From Salvia splendens (lineage: Eukaryota; Streptophyta; Magnoliopsida; Lamiales; Lamiaceae), in contig NC_056040.1 in NCBI RefSeq assembly GCF_004379255.2, positions 34,955,779 through 35,019,778 on the forward strand: 64,000 nucleotides of DNA. Direction: 5' to 3'. Below are positions 31,838 to 45,130 of this stretch, piece after piece. The position numbers and the translations under genes were made by a program. The notes under the pieces were generated by a model. The model was not told the origin of the DNA and made no database searches. It saw only the letters and a program-made list of their open reading frames with translations. Numbering within the stretch: the stretch's first letter is position 1; each line of letters starts with the position of its first letter.

Positions 31838-34800
31838 TCATCCCCATTCTTCCTCCTCATTTTGAACCCTAATGTTTGGGGTTCCGATTGCATCCATCCG
31901 CACGATTGCTGCGAGGTGTCTTGGTGCTGATCCGGCTCCCATTCTGCAAAAATCAATCCTCTCCATACCAATTTTCACAAGGAGATCTCCCGCGCTATTA
32001 CCTTCCCGATGGATAAAGGTGAAGCGCATGTCCTGTTGGCGCTTGAGGAGTTTGATCCGCGAGGTCACTCGGCAGAGGTGGGCCGGCCCCCAGCACGAGT
32101 CATTAATCAGCTTGATTGCTTGTTGTGCATCCGATTCCACCCAGATTAGTCGCCCGAATTCCATGGCCAGGTTCAGCCCTACTTGAATGGCAAGTAGCTT
32201 TGCCTCAAGGGCCGAGTGTGCCTCGAGTGGGGTCGTAAAGGCTGCCAACATGTGTCCCCTATGATCTCTCACGATCCCTCCTCCTCCGGCTTTGTCCGTA
32301 TCCTCACAGTACGCACCATCCGTATTGAGTTTGATCCATGGTTGTTCTGGTGGGTTCCACTTGATGGTCATCGCAAGCGGCCTAGACCTCCGTGGCTCAG
32401 CCTGATTCGGAATATTACTTTAAGGAGAACTCCCTTCCAGTGCTTCGGTTTGTAAGTCCCATTTGTCATGCCATTTCTGATGAACGTTTGCACCTGCCAA
32501 ACAACGTTAAATGGCTTAAACCTTACCGATTGATGGCGACTCCTATTGCGTTCCGCCCAAAGGAACCAAAGGATGATGTACGACATAGCCCTGCCGAGGT
32601 GCTTCCTTCCTGGCTGCCGAACTCTTTGCGCCCAAACTTTAAGCCTATCAGGGATGGTGTCATTTATCCGGAGAGGAGGTGAAGAACCCCCGAACCATGA
32701 GTCGAATTCCCTCCAAACGGCGGAAGCTCCACTCCCTTGGATGAATAGGTGCTGCAGGGATTCAATGCCCGGCCGATGTGGACAGCATTGGCATTTAGAT
32801 GCCATCTCCATTTTCCTCCACTGGAGCTTAGTGTCCACCGGGATTCGGTTAGATAGGAGTCTCCAAATGAAGATGGCCATAGAGGATGTAAGGCCCGCTT
32901 TCCAAATGTCATCAAGGCCTTGGATGGTAGGTCTTTGGGTTCGAGTAGTTTCCCATGTTGTGGCGAGTGAGAACTCCCCATTACGAGATAGTCTCCATCT
33001 CGGGACATCCGGTCCATCCGGAATGATAGGTGTGTCAAGGATCTTTCGCACCAGTTGAGGTGTCAAGCCGGCTTACGCTTGAATCAGCCTCAATTAGGCA
33101 TCGTTCCACTTCCCTTCCATAATGAAATCCGCGACGCGCACAAGAGGTCCACCCCTATCGTCCAGACTAAGTTCCCTCAAAGGAGCATCTCCAAGCCATA
33201 AGTCATCCCAAAAAGATACATTTCCTTCTCCCACCACCCAACACATGTGTGGGTGAGCAAGTATTCGAGCCCTCAGGAGCCTCTTCCATGTAGGGCTACT
33301 TCCACCCTTTGCTCTAGCCGTGAGTGGGGACGCTTTGTGGCAATACTTAGCCGTCATATATTTTGCCCAAAGGGAGTTTTGTTCCCGGAACCGCCACCAT
33401 AGCTTGATGTTGAATGCCCGGAGCACATCTTTAACCTTCCGGATTCCCAATCCTCCTTCGGCCGTGGGTAGACAAACCTGGTCCCAACCAATCCAATGTG
33501 TCTTTTTCTTCTCATTGCTCGATCCCCAGAAGAATTGAGCCAGCTGTTGGTCTAGTTGCTTGAGGGCACCTCCCGTTGGTTCAATTGCTTGGAAGATATG
33601 AAGTGGGATCGCTTCCAACGTGCTTTTGATCAGTGTGAGTCTCCCTCCAAAGGAGAGGTGCCTATGGGCCCACCCAGAGATTCTCACCGAGACTTTCTCC
33701 CATAGGAACAAGAACATATTCGTACACTTCACCCCTCTATAAATAGGTACCCCAAGGTATAGAAAAAGGAATGTACCTCTAGAGAAGCCTCCTTCACTTT
33801 GGATTGAATTTGCCCAACTTTCATTGGCCTCCGCAATGTAGAAGTTACTCTTTCAAAGATTGATTTGTTGTCCGGAAACCGCGGCATAGTGGTCCAGGCA
33901 TGCGCGTAGTCTCCTAAGAGGTGTTGCGGCTGCTTGTGTAAAGATGATGACATCGTCGGCATAGGCGAGGTGGCTGATCTCCAAGCTGCCTCGGGTGGCT
34001 TTGAACGTCATCTCTTTGCAACCAAGGATAAGATTGTGAAGTGATCTCGAGAGATAGTCCGCAGCTAGCACGAAGAGGGCTGGGGATATGGAACCTCCTT
34101 GCCTGAGCCCACGGGTAGACTTAAAGAAACCCGCCGGCGCACCATTAATGAGGATCGAGAACCAGCATGTTCCAATACACTTTTCGACGATCGTCACCCA
34201 TGCTTCCGGGAAACCCATGTGCTTGAGGACCTTGATCAGAAAAGGCCATTGTACTCGATCATAAGCCTTAGCCATATCGATCTTTATAGCCACATTCGGG
34301 GCTGGGTTATTTCTTTGGAGCTCATGGAACATTTCTTGTGCAAGGAGCACATTATCATTTAACATTCTTCCCTTCACGAATCCGCTTTCATTTGGGGCCA
34401 CGATACTTGGTAGGAATGGGGAAAGTCGCTTCGTGAGGATCTTAGTTATTACCTTGTTGATCACATTACAAAGACTAATGGGCCTGTAGTGTCCCCATGT
34501 CTCGGATAGTGGTTTCTTCGGAATGAGCACAATGCTCGTGGCCGTGACACTCCGCGGGAGGTAAGCCCCATTAAAGAATTGTCTAACCGCGCTTACAACG
34601 TCCGGTCCGATGATGCCCCTGCAAGCTTGATAGAATAAGGCCGAGAAACCATCCGGCCCGGGTGCACTATTGGGCGAGATATAAAAAACGGCACGTTTAA
34701 CCTCGTCATCATCCGGCGATTTAGGGAGGTCATCTAAGTGCTCCGAGGGTGGAATCCGTTGCAAGAGGCTAAGGTCCGGCTCATCTATTTCCGGATAGTC

Positions 34801-36008
34801 GGGCCCAAGGAGGTTTTGGAAGAAGCTGACCGCCGATTCCTTGATATCCGTATCATCTGTGAGTTCCCTCCCATTGTCAATGATCTTATGAATTCGAAGG
34901 CGAATCCTCTTTTGTTTCACCCAACTCTGGTAGAACCTGGTGTTTTTATCCCCCTCTTCCAGCCATCGGAGAGCCGCTTTTTGTTTCCAAAAGTCCTCCT
35001 CCATCTTGAGAAGAAGGATGTACTCGGCAATGCGTTTGTTGACCTCCATCCTGTTCCTGGCCGATGCGTTCCCTTCAAAGTCCGCTTGGGCCTCGGCGAT
35101 GTTCTCTTCACAATTCTTGAGGTTGGCATGGATATTCCCGAAGACCTCTTTGTTCCATCTTTTTAGAGCGCCTTTGATCCTTGCGAGTTTTAGTTTCAAG
35201 TTGAAGAGGCCCTCGGCATCCGTGGGGGCCATCCAATCTTCACGCACAAGCTCATTAAATCCCCCATGTCGCACCCACATGTTTTGAAACCGGAAGGCTC
35301 TACCGCCCTCATGGTTGCGGGGCAGCCTGCTTCTGACGAGCAGTGGTCCATGATCCGATGCGATGCGAGGGAGATTTGTGACTCGTACCGCATCGAATAA
35401 TTGGGATGTCGTTTCACTAATCAGCACCCTATCCAATCATTCCATAAGGCCGTTCTTAGCCCAAGTATACTCTCCGTCATAGCCCGGGTCCAGTAATCTA
35501 CAATCCTCAATGGCTTCAGCAAAATCAACCATTTCCGCCTGGCGGTTTGTGTCGCTCCCCGTCCTATCCCGCAGAGATAGGATTGTGTTGAAGTCTCCTC
35601 CAATAAGCCAAGGCATCCCTTCCACCACTTGAGTAATTTCCCTCATCTTTTCCCACAGCGCAACACGCTCCCCTCTTGAGCACTTAGCGTAAACCGCCGA
35701 CAGCAGAATAGGAGAAGGAAGCCACGGACAACTAAATCTCCCATGATGCAGTTGTTCCGGGTCATCCTCAACAATAAAATCTTTCCCTCTCCAACGAAAA
35801 TCCAGATTTTCCCATTAGTGTTAGATCCCTTGAAGGACATCCCCAGCGCTCTTGAAAACTTGTCCGGATTAGGGGTAGTGAGCGGCTCCATTATTGCAAG
35901 AAAGCAAATATTGTGGGATTTAATTAATCTTTTAAGGACATTTTGGGTTGACGCATTCGCGATCCCCCTAACATTCCAAAATAGAAAGTTTAAAGACATG
36001 ATCAACAA
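31838..36008 (-). pseudogene. LINE ORF2: endonuclease, RT, zf-RVT, RNase H (broken)
   Basis: From 36008 leftwards there is an APE-type endonuclease start (LNFLFWNVRGI, later GGDFN near 35,600, YTWAKNGL, SDHGPLL near 35,350). RT follows with PGPDGFSALFYQ, MAKAYDRVQW and SHLAYADDVIIF (about 33,960). Next come a thumb, zf-RVT (IFIWRLLSNRIPVDTKLQW...CQCC near 32,800) and a plant-type RNase H (KLNTDGAY, VESDAQQ, REGNSAGDLL). Breaks are a one-base deletion near 35,783, TGA at about 35,439 (MERLDR becomes ME*LDR), a frameshift near 33,855, and frame changes near 33,090 and 32,370. The RNase H catalytic Glu is Lys (ALEAKLLA) where the sister copy has ALEAELLA. Confidence 0.9.
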
Positions 36009-36275
36009 GAGAGGGGCATACCCGGCGGGATTGAAGGCCCCCCTTGAAATTCAACAATTTGGAGGTCATTACCCCCTTTATATGGCTCGGACTCCATACG
36101 CGCAAGGTTGGACCCCTCGGCAACTTCATTATGTGGAAAGGATTCCTCCCACTCTTTATCAACTTCAAACTCATTTTCCGTAAAGTTTCTCGGGCCATAA
36201 GGGTGTAATAGCGGTTGGTGCTCATGTGGCTTGGTCCTTCTTGTGATCCGGTGTTGTCAAGAACAAAAGGCTTGA

Positions 36276-39160
36276 TGTCACGACCGCACTTCCTAAGGAT
36301 AGGAAGCACGGGAAAAATCGTGACTAGTGGGGGAACTAAGAAGCGGGGAAGAAGGGGGAATAATCAATTCAAGGCAATACAACTTAACAATCAAAGAGGT
36401 AATTCCATTTAAATCGATCAACGTTTCAAAACCCAAGTCTCATAATGAAAGATAACAGAGTTCAACCATAAAGGAAGTAACAGAGTTCAACAGTTCAAAA
36501 AAAATAACAGAAATTCTGAAAACATTGAGTAGCGGAAGCAATTTTGAGAGTTTAGCTACTACTATGTATGGAGACATAATAGCAACCGGAATAGTGATTT
36601 AATACGTTCTTGGATTATCGCTCAACATCCTCCGCCTCCCGACCCCGCTCAACCTGCACATAGGGAAAACATATGCAGGGGCTGAGTACTTGGTGCACCC
36701 AGTGAACTCATGCCCAAAAACATTCACCGTTAAGATATGTCAAGCCATCATCGTGTGAATCCCGGGTTTTACTTTAAAAAGGCCGAGAGACACTAAAGTT
36801 CATTTCCTTAAAAAGTGTCCGCGCGGACCAACATCATCCTCCATCATATACCATATCTGAACCATCATGTGAAACGAGACTGTGGCCACAATCTCGATCA
36901 CTGGACCGGCCGACCTAGGGGACGGCTCACGATCCCTATCAGTGCACTAGTCTAAGTAGGGCGTAGACCCTAGTTAGACCCGAATTCGTTAACCATCAAA
37001 GTCTAGTAGAGTTTTATTCTAGTAGACAAACAGATAGGCAGTTTCAAAACATAAACACGGCATGACATACTTATAGAAACATCCTTATAACACCGTAAAC
37101 ATATTGATTTAAAATAAACGTTAAAGAATAAAGCCCACCTCAAAAGCTTATGATTTCCGTAAGAATTCCTCGTTCCGACTGTTAGAGTGCGTGCGGACCA
37201 CCTTCTCGGAAAATACATAAAATTCATATCAATTCTCGGTAACGACGATATTTGGAATGCATGCACTCTAATTCAAATCTTTTAATTCTCTTTCTCGATT
37301 TCCGTGCATTTTCGGTTATTCGGCAGCCGCCCAAGGCGTCGCGTGCGACGCCGGTCGGCTGCTTACGCTCGTTCTTTCCTTCGTTGGCTCCTCGTATTTT
37401 CCATAACGTCGAAAATAATTTCTAAAAATTATTCAAGTGTATACTTTAAATTTTCATAATTATTTACCATTGAAAAAAAAGGTATCATTTCATACTTAGG
37501 TAAATTGTTCATTCTTTAAAAAGTCTTCCGGAAATTAATTAAATATTTTTTCCGATTAAATTTTAATTTCCGGCCCATAAGATTAAGCTTAGCCCACCTT
37601 ATTCCTCCAAAAATTTAATTAGGAAGCCCATCAAATTAAAAGAAGTACATGGCCCAAACTTAATAAAATGTTGGCCCAAAATCATCTCCCTCTCCAACAC
37701 TCTCTCTCTCTCTTCCCTCTTTCTCTCTCCCCATCGTCCTCTCTCTCTCTCGGCAATCACACAACAGCCGACCGCCACCACTGCCGTCGTCGTCGTTCTC
37801 CCTCTGGCTTGCCACCGTCGCGGCTGGAGCCTCCTGCCGCCGCAGCTGGAGCCGCCGAGGAAGCTGCTGTCTTCGCTGCTCGCCGGCGGGAGCTGCTGCC
37901 GCGGAGGAGAGTCCACGTCGCCGCTGCCGTGCGGCTGGGGCTGCTGCCTCGCCACGCAGGGGTTGCTGCCTCACCGTCGCGTCACCGGCCGCCGTCATCC
38001 GCACCGAGAACGTCGAGCGCGGCTGTCCGCCGCTGCCCGTCGCCGGCGGTGGCTTCTCCCCCTCTGAACCACTCCGAACCCGCCGGAAACACTCCGCAAA
38101 GGCTCGCAACACGTGTTATGAACATAAAGCTAAGTTCTTTCTAAGTTTCGGTTACGCGCGGCGATCGTTCGGTTGATTCTTAGTTGGTTTCTTACTTGAA
38201 TTGGTTATGGAGGTTAATCAAAGCTATATGCATGCTTTATGATAGGAATGAATTATACTATGAACACATGCTTTATGATAGGAATGGATTATACCTCCAA
38301 GAAGATTGAAAAAAGTGGAAGAAAACACAAGATGGATGGCTCAAAGCTTCCTCCTTCTCCTCGGCACTTCCTCTCGCCGCCTCTCTCTCTCTCTATTTTT
38401 TTGTTGTGTAATATGAAGGTGGGGGTGGCTTTTGGGGTGTAGATATTGATGGGGAAGTGGGGAGGTGAAAACCGTGAACATCATGGGGGGGGGGAAGAAA
38501 GAACCGTCGGACGTGGTGGGGGAAAGAAGAATTAATTTGGGCTTAGCTAAAATAAATCCATACTTGGGCTCCCATGATTTAATTTCCAATTGGGCTTAAA
38601 TCAACAATCAAATTACAAGCCCAAGCTAGAATGGATTTAAAGAGTTATTAAAATTCAAGTTATTTCATATTTAATTGGACTTCAAATTTATTTTTGGAAA
38701 GTCCAAAATAAATTCATACATTTATATATTTTTCGTATTTTCCTTCATCAATTAAAATTCACGGTCCCTTATTAAATTTTGTTATCTCGTTCTTCATAAC
38801 CAAAAAATTAAAGTACGAGAAATCGTACATAATTTATATTTGGTGTTGTTCCAAATATAATATTCATTGAACCGTTCCTTGCTTTACGCGCGTCGTTATC
38901 CATAAAATATATATTTCTTTCCATTTAATTCATTCGTCTTGCTAAAGAATAGCAATTTCATCATCGACCTTTCAACGAGACCTTAAACGTGTCTCCCAAC
39001 GTTCATTTTTAAAAAGAAAACACATTCCTTTTCCCATCAAACCCATAAACCATAATTTTTCCCATATCACATTTATCGAGAAGCATAGCATTTCGAAATA
39101 ATTTTATCAATTATTCCGTTACATAAAAGTAAATTTCAAACTTAAGGTACGGGTGTTACA
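36276..39160 (-). repeat. Tekay-like 3' LTR
   Basis: The 2885-bp LTR runs from TGTCACGACCG to GGGTGTTACA on the plus strand. Its middle (37.68-38.14 kb) is a CT-rich then GC-rich block; a plus-strand frame there is low-complexity and not credited as a gene. Next to the 5' LTR it has an extra 22 bp near 37,827 and a partial tandem duplication (CATGCTTTATGATAGGAATG at 38231 and 38267). The candidate polypurine tract on the minus strand, AAGGTGTGTAGAA, lies just right of 39160. Confidence 0.92.
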
Positions 39161-39195
39161 TTCTACACACCTTAACAGAAATTTCGTCCCGAAAT

Positions 39196-42100
39196 TTACT
39201 CATTTCTAACGAACAGTTCTGGGTATTTCTCTTTCATTTTATCCTCGAGTTCCCAAGTAGCCTCCTCGTGGCCATGGTGTTTCCAAAGTACTTTCACGGA
39301 CGCGATCGATTTGTTCCTCAACTCTTGCACTTTCCTGTCCAGAATAGCTTCGGGCTTCTCCTCGTAACTCAAGTCAGGATTCAGAATCATTTCCTCCTGA
39401 TGAACCACGTGTTTAGGATCGAACACATACTTTCGTAATTGTGACACATGGAAAACATTGTGCACAGTCCCAAAACTTGGTGGTAGTGCCAACCTATACG
39501 CTACGGGTCCCACCTTCTCAAGGATTTCATAAGGCCCTACGTATCGTGGCTTCAACTTCCCCTTTACACCGAACCTCGTTGTCCCCTTCGACGGAGACAC
39601 TTTCAAGAACACCTTATCTCCCATATTGAACTGTAAATCCGTACGCCGGACATTAGCATACGACTTCTGTCGGTCTTGAGCTTCTTTTATCCTTTGTCGA
39701 ATTTGTCGCACGATCTCTATCATTTCTTCGACCGAATCTGGCCCGAGTATTCTTCTTTCACCAACCTCATCCCAGTAAAGTGGTGATCTACATTTCCTCC
39801 CATACAATGCTTCATATGGGGCAATATTTACTGTCGCCTGGAAACTATTGTTATAGGCGAACTCGTACTACTTCCCAATTTTCTCCTCTGTCGAGCACCA
39901 CGGCTCTCAGCATGTCCTCAAGAGTTTGAATCGTTCTCTCGGACTGTCCATCGGTTTGTGGATGGAAAGCAGTACTAAAATTCAGTCGCGTACCAAGCTC
40001 CCGTTGCAAACTTATCCAAAATCTTGAAGTGAACCTGGTGTCTCGGTCCGACGTGATTGTCACTGGTACTCCATGTAGCCGAATGATTTCTTTCACATAA
40101 ATCCGAGCTAGTTTGTCGGATCCATGTGTTATAGGGATAGGTATAAAATGCGCACTCTTGGTGAGGCGGTCTATGATTACCCAAATGGCCGTATCCCCTT
40201 GCCGGGTCTTTGGTAAGCCTGTCACAAAATCCATAGTGATATGTTCCCATTTCCACTCCGGGATCTCCAACGGTTGCAACTTCCCATAGGGTCGTTGATG
40301 TAAAGCTTTTACTTGTTGACATGCCAAACATCTCTCTACAAACGAAGCTATGTCCCTCTTCATTCCATCCCACCAAAATGATCCCTTCAAGTCCTGGTAC
40401 ATCTTTGTACTTCCAGGATGGGCGGTGTATGGAGTCTCGTGTGCTTCGGTCAAAATTTCATTTCGAAGTCCTTCGTCGCCTGGCACACATAGTCTCCCCT
40501 CGTAGGTGAGAGCATTATCAGCCTCTTCTCGAAACTTCTCTTGTTCGCCCTTCCTCACCTTCAGTCGAATTTTCTCCAAATTTTCATCGTTGCGTTGCCC
40601 TTCTATTATCCTTGTTCGTAGATCGGATGCAATTACCAAGGTGGCAATCTTTCCCTTCACAGTTTCCGGAGCTCTCACCACCTCCAATCGCATCTTGCTA
40701 AATTCGCGAATCAACTCCGCTTCCTGAGTGAGAAATGCAGCCAATTGCGGTTGAGCTTTCCGGCTCAGAGCATCCGCCACCACGTTTGCTTTACCCGGAT
40801 GATAGTTAATACCACAGTCATAATCCTTGACTAGCTCGAGCCATCTGCGTTGCCTCATGTTCAAATCTTTCTGCTCAAAGAAGTATTTCAGACTCTTGTG
40901 GTCGGTAAAAATCTCACACCGAACTCCATAGAGATGGTGCCTCCAAATCTTCAATGCGTGTACCACAGCCGCTAGTTCTAAGTCATGAGTAGGGTAGTTC
41001 AACTCATGTGGTCTCAACTGCCGCGAAGCGTAGGCAATCACCTTACCATTCTGCATCAGAACACACCCCAGTCCAATCTTCGATGCATCAGTGTAAACCA
41101 CATAGTCTACTCCCGGTTCCGGCATGGCTAGAACAGGTGCGGTGGTCAATTTCTCTTTCAACAACTGGAAGCTAGCCTCACACTCCGGTATCCAATTGAC
41201 CTTGGTCCCCTTCTTCAATTGTTGAGTCATTGGCCTTGCGATTTTGGAAAATCCTTCAATAAATCTTCGGTAGTATCCCGCCAGACCAAGGAAACTCCGA
41301 ATCTCGTTTGGGGTCTTTGGCGCCTTCCACTGTTGTACGACCTCCACCTTTGCGGGGTCAACTCGAATCCCTTTGGCTGTCACAACATGCCCCAGAAAAT
41401 TCACTTCCTTTAGCCAGAATTCACACTTACTGAACTTGGCGTATAACTTCTCTGTTCGGAGTGTTTCCAGTGTGATCCTTAGATGCTCCTCATGTTCCTT
41501 TTCATCCTTCGAGTAAACTAGCACATCATCTATGAATACCAGGACGAACTTGTCCAAGTATGGATGGAATACTCGATTCATTAAGTCCATAAATACCGCC
41601 GGTGCATTTGTCAGTCCAAACGGCATTACTACAAACTCATAATGCCCATACCTCGTTCGGAATGCCGTCTTGGTTATGTCCTCCCTTCGTACCCTCAGTT
41701 GATGATATCCCGACCTTAAATCCATCTTTGAAAATACTCCTGCTCCCCTGAGTTGATCGAACAGGTCGTCTATTCTCGGCAGAGGATACTTGTTCTTGAG
41801 AGTCAACTTGTTCAATTCCCGATAGTCTATGCACATTCTCAGCGTCCCGTCTTTCTTCTTCACAAACAACACAGGTGCTCCCCATGGCGACACACTGGGT
41901 CGGATAAAACCCAAGTCCAGTAGTTCTTGTAGCTGGATTTTGAGTTCTTCCAACTCCTTCGGTGCCATCCTATATGGCGCTTTCGATACAGGTGCGGCTC
42001 CTGGTTCCAGATCGATAGTAAACTCCAACTGTCGGTCAGGCGGAGGGCCTGCCAACGCATCGGGAAATACGTCGGGAAACTCACGTACCACCGCCATATC

Positions 42101-43693
42101 TTCAACTTTCCTCTCCTTCTTGTCATGTCCCTGTAAATACACCAGATAGGCCGGACGCCCCTTTCTAATCATCGTGGTTGCTTGAAGTGCCGATATCACA
42201 CAGGTTCGTTGATTCATTGAAATTCCGTGGAAGGTAGAGGGCTCCTTCTCCGGGGTTTGTAACGAGATTTGCCTCTCTTGGCATCGGATAGTGGCATAGT
42301 TTTCAGCTAGCCAGTCCATCCCCAGAATAATGTCTACATTATCCATCGGCATAACGTGCAAGTTGTACGCCACTAAACTAAGTTCTCCCACCGTGAGTTC
42401 TATATTCGAGCAAGATCGTGAGATTTCTATAAGGCCTCCTACTGGTGAGTTCACATTCATCTTATGTTCAAGTTCATCAACAGGCAGTCTTAAAGCATTC
42501 ACGCATGAGTGCGATATAAAAGAGTGCGTCGCACCCGTATCAAACAGAAAAGCAACAGGCATGTCAAATAATGTTCCCATACCTGCCAGATTTTCTTGTT
42601 TCGGCTCCCCCTGTGGGGCTTTCGCTTGCTTGCGTCCCAAGGCATAGGCCCTAGCTTGAGTCGGGTATGACTGGCGACGCTGCTGCTGCTGTGGAGGTGG
42701 TGTAGGATTCCCTCGAGGTCCGTTCAGCGTTCCCCCACCTCCAGTATTGTTGTCGCTCGGGCACTCTTTGGCGAAGTGTCTAACCCCACCACACTTGTAG
42801 CACACGTTGGTCCCGACTCTGCACTCTCCCATGTGGTTCTTCTGACATTTGGCACAAGGAGGTGCTCTCTGACGGAAATCTCCACTTTGGAATGGAGCAG
42901 CTTGCTTTCCTTTTCCCTGAGAAGAGTTTGGGGTACTCTGGAACCTCTTGTTGTCGAAGGGTGCGCGGTTCCCGTCCCATTTCCTCTTATCCCGGAAATT
43001 CTGCTGTGAGGTCGGCGGTGTTGGAGTAGTGGGTGTAACCGTCCTTTCCCGTGGCATCGCTTCCTCCACGTCAAATGCACGAGATAATGACTCGGCATAC
43101 GAGAGTCTACCACGGCACGCCAACGCCATCCTAATTTCGTGCCTCAGGCCGGCACAAAACTTCTTCGCCATCTTCTCGTCGGTGTTTACTTGCTCGGGTG
43201 CATAACGAGACATGTCACATAGGGCACAGTCATATTCTGTCGCAGTCATCCGCCCCTGTTTTAAACTGTAAAACTCGGCCTCCTTTGCCTTACGGTAGCT
43301 CCTTGGAATGTATTTGTCATACAGTTCCTCCTTAAAGTCTTCCCACGTCAAGGTGTCTAACTGTTCATGCGTCATTGTCCGTTGCTTCGTCTCCCACCAG
43401 AATTCTGCGGACCCGGTGAGCTGATAAGTCACGCATGATAGGCGCTCCTGGTCAGTGCACCTCAAGAACTTAAAGATGCGTTCTATGGCCCGAATCCAGG
43501 TCTCAGCCTTGGTTGGATCTCCCATTCCATCGAACACGGGAGGACGTTCCTTTCGGAACTCTTTCTCGATGTTCCGTTCCGGGTGTGGCGGTGGTGGAGG
43601 TGGTGGTGGTGGTTGTCCGTCGGGACCCACACTGCTTTGGGTCTCGTTGCTTGCCCCATTCTCGTGGTGAACTGCGGCACGTCGGGGAGGCAT
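39196..43693 (-). pseudogene. Tekay-like gag-pol polyprotein, one frameshift
   Basis: The frame from the ATG at 43693 (MPPRRAAV, then a Pro tract) is open for 1280 codons to 39851. It contains gag ([20 protein letters not shown]), zinc knuckle [14 protein letters not shown] (about residue 298), protease [12 protein letters not shown] (about 384), RT with [10 protein letters not shown] (about 720), RNase [11 protein letters not shown] (about 868), the H2C2 finger of integrase (about 1105-1125) and core motifs [16 protein letters not shown] and [11 protein letters not shown]. Near 39,870 a short deletion after ENWE shifts the frame. The rest (39807-39196) has the GPY module (YVGPYEILEKVGPVAY) and a chromodomain-like end (KVLWKHHGHEEATWELEDKM). 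This is one lesion away from an intact family member, and the frames upstream of 43693 have no better ATG. Confidence 0.92.
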
Positions 43694-43958
43694 TCTGTTC
43701 ACCACATGCATTAGTATAAAAACCAACTTTACCATCACCACTCCACACAACCTTTCCAAAGCGATAACACAACTTTCCATACACAGCATGGTAAAACGAA
43801 CACAACGATAAAACAACGGAAACTTAATTATCTTAAAACCAACAAGTACGTGTTTCACAAGGTCTTTGAAACAGGGAAGGAAAAACAAACGTCAAAAGAA
43901 ACTACCACATAGTTCGTCAAAACAAAACATTCGAAACTAACAAAACAGTAAAAGAACA

Positions 43959-44642
43959 CTACTCCTCGGGAGCTCTCTCATAATTCGCCCCTTCCTCACT
44001 ATCAACTTCAACCTCTCTCGCAAGGGGCTCTTGTTCGGGGTCTTCCTCATCCTCCATGGGATCCTCCTCGTCATCAAGGGGATCTTCTTCCTCTTCCTCA
44101 TCACTCTCCCGCACCTCAGTAGCGACGTCAATATGCTCATCAACCACCAGGACTTCCGTCGCGGGAGGTGCGGAGGTGCGCATCCCAAGTCTTCTCCTCT
44201 TAGGGCAGTTTGGTTGGGGCGTCTCACTCTCGTACTGACCCCCGCTGTAGGGACTGCGGCTCGATGAGGATGCCTCCTTCCTAGGAGGAGCATAGGGTGG
44301 CGGTCCATCACGAGCATCGACCAGTGCTTCCAAGAGAACCTTCACAAAACCATGCATGTCTCCCTGCATGCTGTAGTCGGGAAGCTTATGCCAGACGTAT
44401 GACCGTGAAGCCTCGTCGGCCCACCTATTCCAAGGTGCCGGTAGTCCATCAATCAATCTCTTGATTCCCTCATAGTGCCTCACTCCGCAGCCATGAGCAT
44501 CCTGCCATAAGGTCAAGTAATCAGCGACATAAGATATCAAAGGGGCCCTCGCGTCCCTCTCGAACCCGCGGTACATTTCCACCGCCCGCAATCCATTCTT
44601 GACATACCTTCCCCTTAGCGGTGCGTGGATCGTGATCGCCAT
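43959..44642 (-). CDS. Extra ORF of unknown function between primer site and gag
   Basis: This is an uninterrupted 227-codon frame in the leader of the Tekay-like element, same strand as gag, ending 265 bp before the gag ATG. I do not recognise it. The N-terminal 115 residues look globular (YVADYLTLWQDAHG, WADEASRSYVWHKLPDY, FVKVLLEALVDARDG). Next comes a basic Ser/Pro stretch with a nuclear-signal-like CPKRRRL, then a strongly acidic tail dominated by Glu and Asp. Charge-segregated, it could be a nuclear or chromatin-interacting protein, but that is only a guess. Extra ORFs are documented mainly in Tat-lineage elements; I do not know of this one in Tekay elements. Confidence 0.6.
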   Translation of the reverse strand: MAITIHAPLRGRYVKNGLRAVEMYRGFERDARAPLISYVADYLTLWQDAHGCGVRHYEGIKRLIDGLPAPWNRWADEASRSYVWHKLPDYSMQGDMHGFVKVLLEALVDARDGPPPYAPPRKEASSSSRSPYSGGQYESETPQPNCPKRRRLGMRTSAPPATEVLVVDEHIDVATEVRESDEEEEEDPLDDEEDPMEDEEDPEQEPLAREVEVDSEEGANYERAPEE

Positions 44643-45109
44643 CTACACAAAAGTAAGTTCCCTTAGCAACCCATCGTAGAAAAAAAATAAGCGAGGTAGA
44701 AAAGATAAAACGCATAGAGAACGTCATACGTGTTACCGTTCATAAACCTGTCGATTTCCAAAAGGAAAAAGTCACAGCAGTTCTTTTCTTGTTAAGTTAT
44801 CATCTAAGGATAGATGTTTCGTATTTTATAAACGTGGTACTATTACAATTTCGTCTATCCTTCAATCTAACGCTAATCGCGCTTCACAAGGTTTTCCTCG
44901 TCTCGTCATTTCATCGTCATTTGGAATTCGCGCCCTTTTCGCGCCCCATTCATTCTATCACTTCTATTATGCTTCGTTTCAACTTTTGCCTTCTTTCGTG
45001 TTGAGCGCGGTGAGACGGAGTGTTAAGTGTTAAGCGAATACTCTTTTAGTCTAGCGAAACGAGTCTAGACTAGATTGAATAAATGACTCTCGGTCCAGAG
45101 CGGAAGGAA

Positions 45110-45127
45110 AAAGCTGCTCTGATACCA
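45110..45127 (-). other. Tekay-like element primer binding site
   Basis: The minus strand reads TGGTATCAGAGCAGCTTT three bases after the LTR end, the standard complement of initiator methionine tRNA. Confidence 0.9.
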
Positions 45128-45130
45128 TTC

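Noticed and set aside
37668..38144. 158-codon plus-strand frame in the Tekay-like LTR, with a partner in the other LTR
   Set aside because: It is low-complexity Ser/Arg/Ala/Pro coding from GC-rich sequence, lies antisense to the element, and its frame differs between the two LTRs through indels.
43483..43805. Several overlapping minus- and plus-strand frames at the gag start of the Tekay-like element
   Set aside because: They arise from the Pro codon tract of gag read in other frames.
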